6,857 bases of DNA from positions 1-6,857 of the forward strand of contig JANOQN010000083.1 of NCBI GenBank assembly GCA_031422315.1. Direction: 5' to 3'. Shown in pieces: positions 1 through 4,712 of this stretch. Numbering within the stretch: position 1 is the stretch's first letter; each line of letters starts with the position of its first letter. The stretch is from JANNYA01 sp031422315. Lineage in GTDB: Bacteria > Pseudomonadota > Gammaproteobacteria > Xanthomonadales > SZUA-5. Under the pieces are notes generated by a model, which was not told the DNA's origin, did not search any database, and worked only from the letters and a program-made list of their open reading frames with translations. Position numbers and translations under genes: made by a program.

Positions 1-881
1 CCGGTCAAGTTTTCTCACCCGAAGCGATTGAGGTGGCTTGGGTAGCCACGCAGGGTCAGCCGTGGCTTGCCAATGCGCTCGCTGAGCAAGCCATTTGGAA
101 AACGCCTGCGAATACCGACCGTACAGTGGTCATTGATGAGCGCAAGATGCGCGCCGCACGCGAAGCACTTATCTTGCGCAATGACTCACACCTTGACCAG
201 CTCAGCGACAAGCTTAAAGAGCCGCGCGTTCGTGCGGTGATCGAGCCAATGCTGACCGGCGAACTATCGGTTCCCACGGAAGCTGACCAACAGTATTTAA
301 TCGATCTTGGTTTGATCAAGCGCAGCATCAAAGGTTTAGAGCCTGCAAATGGTATTTACGCCGAGGTGTTGCCGCGCGTGCTCAGCGATGCGGTTATGTC
401 GGTACTTCATATCGACTTGATCCAGTCCAGTTGGAAAGACGCCAACGGCAAATTGAATCCCATGCGATTTATGAAAAACTTCTTCGCGTTTTGGCGCGAA
501 CACGGGGAAGCCATGATGAGAACCGTTGCCTACCATGAGGCCTCGCCCACGCTGGTGCTCATGGCGTACTTGCACCGAGTGGTGAATGGCGCTGGCCGAA
601 TTGAGCGCGAGTATGCTGCGGGCTCAGGCCGAATGGATTTGTTGGTGGTGTACGGCAACGTTCGCATGGCCGTGGAAATTAAAGTGTGGCGTGAGAGTCG
701 CGTAAACCCAGAAAAACAAGGTCTTATCCAAATCGAGCAGTATTTAAATCGGCTTGATTTGCCTGAAGGCTTCTTGGTGATTTTTGACCAGCGCGCGAAG
801 GCGACGGAGTGGGGATCACGCATGAAAACGAGCACGGCAAAAACGGCCAGTGGTCGCGTGATTTCGGTGATGCGGGGATAA
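1..881 (+). CDS. AAA-like ATPase with C-terminal PD-(D/E)XK nuclease-type domain, 5' end outside window
   Basis: The reading frame is open from base 3, so only the last 292 residues are visible. A GTG at 33 could be taken as a start, but the residues before it (GQVFSPEAIEV) join smoothly to GQPWLANALAEQ. This is the end-of-ATPase-domain pattern seen in AAA-like NTPases that carry a nuclease domain, so 33 is not the true start. The P-loop must lie upstream of the window. The C-terminal part has a PD-(D/E)XK pattern: GSGRMDLLVV with the acidic Asp at bases 636-638, a spacer, then AVEIKVWR with Glu at 675-677 and Lys at 681-683, followed by a QIEQY helix. Such proteins are common in mobile and accessory DNA. 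The nuclease domain suggests DNA cleavage, but substrate and role are unknown to me. The stop is TAA at 879-881. Assignment to the ATPase-nuclease architecture is fairly secure; function is not. Confidence 0.8.
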   Translation, partial: GQVFSPEAIEVAWVATQGQPWLANALAEQAIWKTPANTDRTVVIDERKMRAAREALILRNDSHLDQLSDKLKEPRVRAVIEPMLTGELSVPTEADQQYLIDLGLIKRSIKGLEPANGIYAEVLPRVLSDAVMSVLHIDLIQSSWKDANGKLNPMRFMKNFFAFWREHGEAMMRTVAYHEASPTLVLMAYLHRVVNGAGRIEREYAAGSGRMDLLVVYGNVRMAVEIKVWRESRVNPEKQGLIQIEQYLNRLDLPEGFLVIFDQRAKATEWGSRMKTSTAKTASGRVISVMRG

Positions 882-1042
882 TGCAAAAATCTGTGGAAGG
901 CTGAGAATTTCCACGGTTGCATTTGACTTAAGTCGCGCCAGTCGGTAACGTTTGCCACACAGATGGTAGTCGTTCCTTACACGACAACGCGCGCAGTCAA
1001 TTTCAAGCGCAGTCCTCACGGACATTGACGCATTTCAATCAA
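882..1042 (+). promoter_or_regulatory. Upstream part of the structured leader of the small gene at 1109
   Basis: This non-coding stretch contains several inverted repeats. Bases 882-886 and 917-921 (TGCAA/TTGCA) enclose a second stem, 893-898 with 909-914 (GTGGAA/TTCCAC). No T-run follows, so it is not a typical terminator. A possible sigma70 promoter is TTGACT (923-928), a 17-base gap and TAACGT (946-951). The -35 is good and the -10 weak. Downstream are GTCGT 969-973 with ACGAC 981-985, and a longer hairpin pairing 993-1000 with 1025-1031 (one bulge) with an inner stem GTCC 1012-1015 / GGAC 1020-1023. If the promoter is real, all these stems except the first lie in the transcript leader. 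Confidence 0.4.
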
Positions 1043-1092
1043 CCCGCCGGGTGAACCTCACCTGCCCGGGCGTTGTTCTATCCGGCTTTTTT
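1043..1092 (+). promoter_or_regulatory. Leader hairpin H1 with possible alternative terminator
   Basis: Stem CCCG 1043-1046 pairs with CGGG 1067-1070, then CGGGT 1048-1052 pairs with ACCTG 1060-1064 (one G-T wobble). Between the two helices C1047 faces C1065 and C1066, and the loop is seven bases, 1053-1059. The 5' arm can instead pair differently: GCCGGGT 1046-1052 with ATCCGGC 1080-1086 (one wobble), directly followed by six T at 1087-1092. The two folds exclude each other. The ribosome binding site GGAG (1099-1102) lies just after the T-run. It belongs to the same family as the hairpins at 2587, 4656 and 5560. Confidence 0.6.
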
Positions 1093-1108
1093 ATGCCTGG
1101 AGAAAACA

Positions 1109-1336
1109 ATGAAAACCTATCCTGTTTACAATTTAAACCGCTCTAAAATTGGTATGGCTTCATCCGCTTCTGAAGCAGGTGAATTGCTCGGTGCTGATGC
1201 ATTGACTTGGGATTATTCAATCAACCCAATTCGCGTCAATTTGAGCAATATCGCAGGCCAGTTTGCCTGGACGGACTCACGTTTAGCGACTGAATCTCTG
1301 ATTCCTTTGTTAGCGTTAGAAAAGAAAACACGATAA
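1109..1336 (+). CDS. Small protein of unknown function, paralogue of the 3539 gene
   Basis: This encodes 75-76 residues starting MKTYPVYNLNRSK. I chose the ATG at 1109 because GGAG at 1099-1102 precedes it by six bases; the frame stays open back to a TTG at 1073, but that lies inside the leader hairpin region. I do not recognise a family. The protein is related to the product of 3539-3757. Aligned from their shared PVxN, they have 12 identities over 40 ungapped positions, including Gly, SA..A and LLG, and both have a W-x-x-S-R near the end of the match. A short strand region followed by a helix-like SASEAGELLGA is loosely like NUMOD1/IENR1 DNA-binding modules, but that is only a resemblance. 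The gene stands alone between a structured leader and its own terminator. Confidence 0.8.
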   Translation: MKTYPVYNLNRSKIGMASSASEAGELLGADALTWDYSINPIRVNLSNIAGQFAWTDSRLATESLIPLLALEKKTR

Positions 1337-1344
1337 AAGAAAAT

Positions 1345-1366
1345 AGGGCTTCGGCCCTGTTTTTTT
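1345..1366 (+). terminator. Rho-independent terminator after the 1109 gene
   Basis: AGGGC 1345-1349 and GCCCT 1354-1358 enclose a TTCG tetraloop, the very stable UUCG type, followed by G and seven T (1360-1366). It begins eight bases after the TAA stop of the small gene. This is a textbook intrinsic terminator, so the genes at 1478 and 1999 should need their own promoter. I see no convincing one in 1367-1477, only a possible extended -10 TGC-TAGCTT at 1442-1450 without a matching -35. Confidence 0.92.
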
Positions 1367-1477
1367 GGCTGTAATTTGCCTCTCGCAAGCGTGAAAGCAA
1401 AGTAAACCGCCGCATCTGTACGAACCAGCGCGTGTTTCCTGTGCTAGCTTTATCGCAATTCAAGCAAAGGCAAGAAC

Positions 1478-2002
1478 ATGGATCGACGTATGAAAATGGT
1501 TAAGCACGCACCGGCGATGATTGAGATTAACCAGTCGGTGTTTCGCATGTCGAGCCACAAGCACTTTTTGAGTTTTGGCGTGTGGGTCTTCTCTGGAATG
1601 ACACTGGCATTGATTGCCAGTCATGCGCCTGCACACTTGACGCTGGTTTTTCTGTTTGCCGCGCTGCTGTTGGGTTATGTCTACTGGCGCTGGACTTTCT
1701 ACGAACACCGTATCGCCGATGCAAAGGTTACAGATCGCGTTTTGAGTGATCCAATCGACTTCGCCTGGTTGGAATGGGCGAGAGATTTAGAACCCGAAAT
1801 TGACGAAATACTGATTGCGCGCCGCCCTGATGGCGGCTATACGCTGAAAGATTTTCAAGTGGCCTACGCTAGGCATGCGCGCTACATCCGCGATGTACCG
1901 GATCGCAGGCCGTACAACGGCGACACGGAAGCGGCTTTTGAAGATTTGGAAAAACGCCGTGAGCCACAGCGCCAAAAGCGCGCAGAAGAGAAAGCGCCAT
2001 GA
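1478..2002 (+). CDS. Membrane protein with two N-terminal helices and a charged C-terminal domain, unknown function
   Basis: 174 residues. Two hydrophobic segments, about residues 29-47 and 53-70, are joined by a short loop, which suggests a helical hairpin in the inner membrane with both ends on the same side, probably cytoplasmic. The rest (71-174) is soluble and ends in a strongly charged Arg/Lys/Glu-rich tail. Segments DAKVTDRVLSDPIDFAWLEW and GGYTLKDFQVAYARHARYIR look like ordered helices. The start at 1478 has AAAGG at 1466-1470; ATGs at 1490 and 1496 are alternatives. The stop overlaps the next start in an ATGA (1999-2002), so the two are translationally coupled. I do not recognise the family. 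In an ICE setting it could belong to the conjugation or surface-exclusion apparatus, but nothing in the sequence shows that. Confidence 0.8.
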   Translation: MDRRMKMVKHAPAMIEINQSVFRMSSHKHFLSFGVWVFSGMTLALIASHAPAHLTLVFLFAALLLGYVYWRWTFYEHRIADAKVTDRVLSDPIDFAWLEWARDLEPEIDEILIARRPDGGYTLKDFQVAYARHARYIRDVPDRRPYNGDTEAAFEDLEKRREPQRQKRAEEKAP

Positions 2003-2472
2003 TTAGAAAATTTCTGAACCGGCTTCAAAAAAGCGATCACGTGTCTATGCCATTAACCTCACCGGAGGGATTTACTTACACGCCAACTTGGTCGATTAAT
2101 GATTTTGACGATCAACGCGCTCGAATTCAGAATGCTTCGGCGGAACTACAGACAGTGCTGCTGTCGGTGTCGGCTGCTGGAATCGGTATTTGCCATTGGC
2201 AAGACGCGCCCGTGCTGAACATTCAAATGCCCTTGCCGATAGCCCGCGCGCTCAGATCGTGTTTGAATACGAGTTGGGTGCTGGACGGCAGTTTTGATGA
2301 CAGCGGTGAGGTAACTCACTGGCGACTTAGGCTCAACTCATTGGCTTTGAATCATTTGAGCAAGGATGAAGCCTATGCCGAGCTGCGCAAGCGGTTCAAT
2401 TTGATTGCCCATGCGTTTCGCATTGCTTTGCACAACCAAAATGCAGGCGTTCTTTCAAACGAATCAGCGTAG
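1999..2472 (+). CDS. Unknown soluble protein coupled to the upstream membrane protein
   Basis: 157 residues, starting at the ATG that overlaps the stop of the previous gene (ATGA). The protein has no signal peptide or membrane segment. It has a basic N-terminus (MIRKFLNRLQKSDH), an aromatic patch (FTYTPTWSINDFDDQRARIQ), a central hydrophobic Gly/Ala/Ser-rich region, and a C-terminal helical part (KDEAYAELRKRFNLIAHAFR). I do not recognise a family or catalytic motif. The start overlap and the absence of a separate leader suggest that it works with the membrane protein encoded by 1478-2002, perhaps as its cytoplasmic partner. After the stop lies only the DUF3577 leader, and no clear terminator follows the gene. 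Confidence 0.75.
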   Translation: MIRKFLNRLQKSDHVSMPLTSPEGFTYTPTWSINDFDDQRARIQNASAELQTVLLSVSAAGIGICHWQDAPVLNIQMPLPIARALRSCLNTSWVLDGSFDDSGEVTHWRLRLNSLALNHLSKDEAYAELRKRFNLIAHAFRIALHNQNAGVLSNESA

Positions 2473-2529
2473 CCCCTCGGGCACTTGACGAACCGCGCAA
2501 TCAGCGCAATTATATCCGGGCATCCGCAA

Positions 2530-2572
2530 ACTCTAAGTTCGTCACGCTTCGCGTGTAGAGTGTAAAACGAAC
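2530..2572 (+). promoter_or_regulatory. Possible pseudoknot RNA in the DUF3577 leader
   Basis: Three helices fit together. S1 is ACTCTA 2530-2535 with TAGAGT 2556-2561. An inner hairpin is CACGC 2543-2547 with GCGTG 2551-2555, loop TTC. S2 is GTTCGT 2537-2542, in the gap inside S1, with ACGAAC 2567-2572 downstream. All pairs are Watson-Crick. Only A2536, the three-base loop and 2562-2566 stay unpaired, which suits an H-type pseudoknot with an inserted hairpin. S1 and S2 could instead be alternative states of a switch. It sits 15 bases before hairpin H2 and 82 bases before the DUF3577 start. An RNA family named for DUF3577 has been described from comparative genomics; I cannot tell whether this is a member. 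Confidence 0.55.
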
Positions 2573-2586
2573 GCATTACAACTCAA

Positions 2587-2633
2587 CCCTGCCGGGATAC
2601 CCTCCCGTCAGGTGGTGGTCTCGGCTTTTTTTT
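2587..2633 (+). promoter_or_regulatory. Leader hairpin H2 with possible alternative terminator
   Basis: CCCTGCCGGG 2587-2596 folds onto CCCGTCAGGT 2604-2613 over a seven-base loop, with a C2592 x T2608 mismatch and an unpaired outer base pair. The competing fold pairs GCCGGGA 2591-2597 with TCTCGGC 2619-2625 (one G-T wobble), directly followed by eight T at 2626-2633, which makes an intrinsic-terminator shape. The ribosome binding site AGGAG (2642-2646) comes next, seven bases before the DUF3577 ATG. This is the clearest case of the shared leader, because the T-run is the longest. Confidence 0.65.
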
Positions 2634-2653
2634 CTAAGCTCAGGAGATCCACC

Positions 2654-3427
2654 ATGAATAGCAACAACAGCAATGAATTTTTTAACTCGGCTGAAACCGG
2701 CGTTGGGTATTTAAACGATATCAAGTTCCTGGAACCCAAAAATGATCGCGAAGGCTATTTTTCTTGTGACATTAACCGGTTGTCTGGTCCCTGCAACGAT
2801 CCTAAACAAGTAAGGTATTCCGTCACTGTCAAGGCCTCCGCGCTCGAAAACATGATGGCTATCGCGCAAGTTTGGGAACAAGCCGGCGCAAAGCAAAAAA
2901 CATTTATATCGTTCCGAATCAGTGACGCCTACCCAGATTCTTTCATAAAGAAACATGGTGAACGTGCCGGCGAATTGGAGCTTTACATGAAAGGTCGCTT
3001 GTTAAAAATCACGTCTTGCAACATCAATGGAGAACGTTTTGAACTGCCTGTTGGCAATCATTCGGACTCAGTCGATGCGCAAGATGACGATAACGAACAC
3101 GCTAGTGAAGTACCCGTTCCGCACGCAGCGCCCCAAGGTCAAGCGCGCGGTTTTCAAAAGCCATCCTACCAAGCACCGCAGCGTGCTGCACCAACGAGCA
3201 ATTCGCCTACGTCCTATGGAAAACCTGCCGCTCAGCCCACAGCTGGACGTCAAACTTATCCGCCGGTTCCAAGCAAATTTCCGCAAAATGCAGCCCGTCA
3301 AGCGCCAGCACCGGTTCCACCGAAACCTTCACACCAGCCACCGGCTGCGCGTCAAGTCTCGTCGAAACCGACCGGCAATTTAGCGCATCGCTTTGTTGGA
3401 TTCGCCCAGAAGCTCGGGTACAGATAG
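2654..3427 (+). CDS. DUF3577 / STY4534-family ICE replication-type protein with proline-rich tail
   Basis: 257 residues. The N-terminal domain (about 1-135) fits DUF3577, annotated as the STY4534-family ICE replication protein: GYFSCDINRLSG at 34-45, QVRYSVTVK at 52-60, TFISFRISDAYPDSF at 83-97, and GELELYMKGRLLKIT at 106-120. An acidic patch follows (DAQDDDNEHASE, 141-152), then a low-complexity Pro/Ala/Gln/Ser linker (about 153-240) and a short ordered end (LAHRFVGFAQKLGYR). The layout of a compact domain, disordered linker and short tip recalls SSB-type proteins, but the tip lacks the acidic SSB ending. The ATG at 2654 is preceded by AGGAG; the frame also opens at 2612, which lies inside the leader hairpin. 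In this family the gene is a marker of SPI-7/PFGI-1-like elements; the precise biochemical role is not shown by the sequence. Confidence 0.88.
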   Translation: MNSNNSNEFFNSAETGVGYLNDIKFLEPKNDREGYFSCDINRLSGPCNDPKQVRYSVTVKASALENMMAIAQVWEQAGAKQKTFISFRISDAYPDSFIKKHGERAGELELYMKGRLLKITSCNINGERFELPVGNHSDSVDAQDDDNEHASEVPVPHAAPQGQARGFQKPSYQAPQRAAPTSNSPTSYGKPAAQPTAGRQTYPPVPSKFPQNAARQAPAPVPPKPSHQPPAARQVSSKPTGNLAHRFVGFAQKLGYR

Positions 3428-3451
3428 CAAAAGAACGATTCCGTAGTGGTG

Positions 3452-3520
3452 GTGTGGTAACACACACCGCTGCGGGAACGCTCAGAGTCGATTGGTCAGT
3501 CGATTCCGAGCGTTCCCGCA
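3452..3520 (+). promoter_or_regulatory. Two-hairpin leader with a 50-nt stem-loop before the 3539 gene
   Basis: The first hairpin is GTGTG 3452-3456 with CACAC 3461-3465 over a GTAA loop (GNRA type). The second is a long stem: 3471-3483 pairs perfectly with 3508-3520 (13 bp). After one A x C mismatch (3484/3507), 3485-3493 pairs with 3498-3506 (nine pairs, two of them wobble), with loop GGTC at 3494-3497. There is no T-run, so it is not an ordinary terminator for DUF3577. The ribosome binding site GGAG (3528-3531) is only seven bases past the stem, so the hairpin is placed to affect translation or to bind a protein. It replaces the shared CCGGG hairpin found before the paralogous small gene. 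Confidence 0.7.
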
Positions 3521-3538
3521 CATTATTGGAGAGTTCAA

Positions 3539-3757
3539 ATGCTATCTCGCTATCGTCAAGTCGTTCCGTCGTTTCAGTTGCCTAGCCAAGGTCTGCCTGT
3601 TTTGAATTGCCGTGGTACACGGGTCGGCTATGCCGATTCCGCCAAAGCGGCTCAATCATTGCTCGGCGAACACGCGCATATGTGCAATGTTAACGGTGCT
3701 GTTGTTTTTGCTGATCCGCGCTGCCCACCCAAAGCCAATTGGAGTTGGAGTCGGTAG
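3539..3757 (+). CDS. Small protein of unknown function, paralogue of the 1109 gene
   Basis: 72 residues, ATG at 3539 preceded by GGAG at 3528-3531. It aligns with the 1109 product from PVLNCRGTRVGYADSAKAAQ onward, keeping P, V, N, G, A, S, A, A, LLG and A at equivalent positions, and ends in WSWSR where the paralogue has WTDSR. It lacks the paralogue's last 16 or so residues, stopping right after the shared motif. Two Cys near the end (CNVNGAVVFADPRC) are not conserved in the paralogue. I do not recognise the family. Being duplicated in one element, with each copy behind its own structured leader, suggests a real expressed function, perhaps DNA binding; that is inference. Confidence 0.78.
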   Translation: MLSRYRQVVPSFQLPSQGLPVLNCRGTRVGYADSAKAAQSLLGEHAHMCNVNGAVVFADPRCPPKANWSWSR

Positions 3758-3841
3758 CCACCTAAAAACGTGGTGAGCGCCATGCAAATGGCGCGTCATC
3801 TCACCTATTCCTCCGGCCCTGAGTATGGGCACACCCCAGAG

Positions 3842-3886
3842 GCGCTCAGTAGGTTCCAGGAGCGCGGTCTTCCTACCCTAACCTAC
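3842..3886 (+). promoter_or_regulatory. Second possible H-type pseudoknot
   Basis: S1 is GCGCTC 3842-3847 with GAGCGC 3860-3865. Inside its 12-base loop, GTAGGTT 3849-3855 matches AACCTAC 3880-3886 downstream exactly over seven pairs. One base (3848) separates S1 from S2 on the 5' side, and 14 bases (3866-3879) span the last loop, which is feasible for an H-type pseudoknot. A shorter competitor CCTAC 3872-3876 could also pair with GTAGG. It lies in the non-coding region between the 3539 gene and DUF6573. Confidence 0.45.
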
Positions 3887-4105
3887 GCTTTAACCCACCT
3901 GGCAGAACACCGACGAAAAAGGTGACTGCGCTTTGTGAAGCGGCTGACAACAGCCGTTTCCCTTTAGCTGGCTAAGGCGCTAGCTGAGAGCTGTGGAACA
4001 CCGCTCTCACCTATCGCTTTCACGTTACTGGACGCAAACCAGCAAAGCCGTGTCGATGAGCGATGCTCGCGGCTGAATATCGACGCATTGGCCGCAAGGC
4101 ATTCA

Positions 4106-4148
4106 CCCAATGGGGCCATCCCGTTGGGGTCGCTCCTTTCTACTTTTT
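4106..4148 (+). promoter_or_regulatory. Leader hairpin H5 before DUF6573, divergent member of the family
   Basis: CCCAATGGG 4106-4114 pairs with CCCGTTGGG 4120-4128 (nine pairs, one wobble) over a five-base loop. As in the other leaders, an alternative pairing exists: GGGGC 4112-4116 with GCTCC 4132-4136, again with one G-T wobble. A pyrimidine-rich stretch ending in five T (4144-4148) and GGAG 4149-4152 follow. The stem sequence differs from CCGGG/CCCG, so kinship with H1-H4 rests on position and layout. Confidence 0.4.
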
Positions 4149-4158
4149 GGAGCTATTT

Positions 4159-4563
4159 ATGGATCATGGTACAGACGTAATTTTTAGTTATTCCCGAGCT
4201 GACGCCCTGCGCGATGGCAATTTAGTTGACCTTACTCGTGTTGCCAAAATGATGGGTTTTCGCTTTCCGCTCGCGATCACCGATAGCTTGTTGTTCGAAG
4301 TTTTAGGCGATTTGCCGGCTGACTCGATTGCGCCTGTTGCGTCAAAATCAGGGCCTAATTTAGCGCAAAAAACAAACTGGTTTCTCGCACATGTAAGGAT
4401 CAAAGCGCTGCTCAATCAAACATGGGACATGATTACCCAATCGCAATCCGCGCCATTGGATCAAATCACATTCAACTTTGAAGCGATTGAAGTCATCGTG
4501 CATATCGGCCCAGGCGACACCGCAGAACCCGTTTTTACCTTGATGACCTCACGTGATGTTTAA
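4159..4563 (+). CDS. DUF6573 family protein
   Basis: 134 residues. The N-terminus DVIFSYSRADALRDGNLVDL (6-25), followed by AKMMGFRFPLAIT (29-41), is the typical start of DUF6573 proteins, which are found on plasmids and integrative elements and have no established function. HIGPGD near residues 117-122 is the typical late glycine-containing motif. The ATG at 4159 is chosen over the upstream ATG at 4063 for two reasons. GGAG at 4149-4152 precedes it by six bases, and the family similarity begins right after it; the 32 extra residues would be translated from leader hairpins. The gene has an unusually long structured region upstream and is followed by the DUF932 gene in the same direction 149 bases later. 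Confidence 0.82.
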   Translation: MDHGTDVIFSYSRADALRDGNLVDLTRVAKMMGFRFPLAITDSLLFEVLGDLPADSIAPVASKSGPNLAQKTNWFLAHVRIKALLNQTWDMITQSQSAPLDQITFNFEAIEVIVHIGPGDTAEPVFTLMTSRDV

Positions 4564-4573
4564 GCTTTAACGG

Positions 4574-4700
4574 CCAAGCGAACTTGGAACATGCTGTAGT
4601 CGAAAGCCCGATGGGTTCGCAGCTGAAAAATCGACGCCTTAGCACTTTCAAACCACCCCGCCGGGACTCACTCCCGTCAGGGCTTGGGCTCTCGGTTTTT
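4574..4700 (+). promoter_or_regulatory. DUF932 leader, including hairpin H3 with possible alternative terminator
   Basis: The first part holds a perfect small hairpin, CCAAG 4574-4578 / CTTGG 4583-4587. A second stem pairs GTCGA 4599-4603 with TCGAC 4631-4635 around CCC 4607-4609 / GGG 4613-4615. Hairpin H3 follows: CCCCGCCGGG 4656-4665 folds onto CCCGTCAGGG 4673-4682 over a seven-base loop, with C4661 x T4677 in the conserved mismatch position and a second mismatch C4659 x A4679. The rival fold pairs CCGGGA 4661-4666 with TCTCGG 4690-4695 (one wobble), directly followed by five T at 4696-4700. The ribosome binding site AGGAG begins at 4701. Confidence 0.6.
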
Positions 4701-4712
4701 AGGAGAGTCACC

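Larger units (their letters stand above)
3758..4158 (+). other. 401-nt structured non-coding region before DUF6573: candidate RNA or DNA site
   Basis: I see no supported gene here; the frame upstream of 4159 opens only at 4063. Inverted repeats follow one another. GGTGA 3772-3776 pairs with TCACC 3801-3805 around GCGCCAT 3777-3783 / ATGGCGC 3788-3794, with a GCAA loop. TGGG 3826-3829 pairs with CCCA 3835-3838. A pseudoknot candidate lies at 3842-3886. GAAGCGGCTG 3937-3946 pairs with CAGCCGTTTC 3951-3960 over an ACAA loop (one wobble). TGAGAGC 3985-3991 pairs with GCTCTCA 4003-4009, with inner GTG/CAC. GTCGAT and ATCGAC recur near 4051-4083. It could be a long leader, a separate small RNA, or an origin/transfer site made of inverted repeats. 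I cannot choose among these from sequence alone. Confidence 0.5.

Noticed and set aside
2485..2511. Possible promoter TTGACG with a TTATAT-like -10 before the DUF3577 leader
   Set aside because: The spacing needed is 18-20 bases and the -10 is a poor match, so I do not annotate it, though some promoter probably lies in this stretch.
3027..3383. A + strand open frame of 118 codons inside the DUF3577 gene
   Set aside because: It overlaps the low-complexity tail of DUF3577 in another frame, is very Arg/Pro-rich and has no ribosome binding site. It is a by-product of the repetitive composition.
4063..4158. Upstream start for DUF6573 at the ATG in 4063
   Set aside because: The extra 32 residues come from leader hairpins and are unlike the family, while GGAG sits at the right distance before 4159.
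3758..4158. CRISPR array or tRNA in the long gene-free region
   Set aside because: There are no direct repeats with regular spacing, and no cloverleaf or T-loop pattern. The repeats are inverted, not direct.
4584..4712. Upstream start for the DUF932 gene
   Set aside because: The extension is read through hairpin H3, whereas AGGAG and family similarity both point to 4713. The extensions at 2612 (DUF3577) and 1073 (first small gene) are rejected for the same reason.
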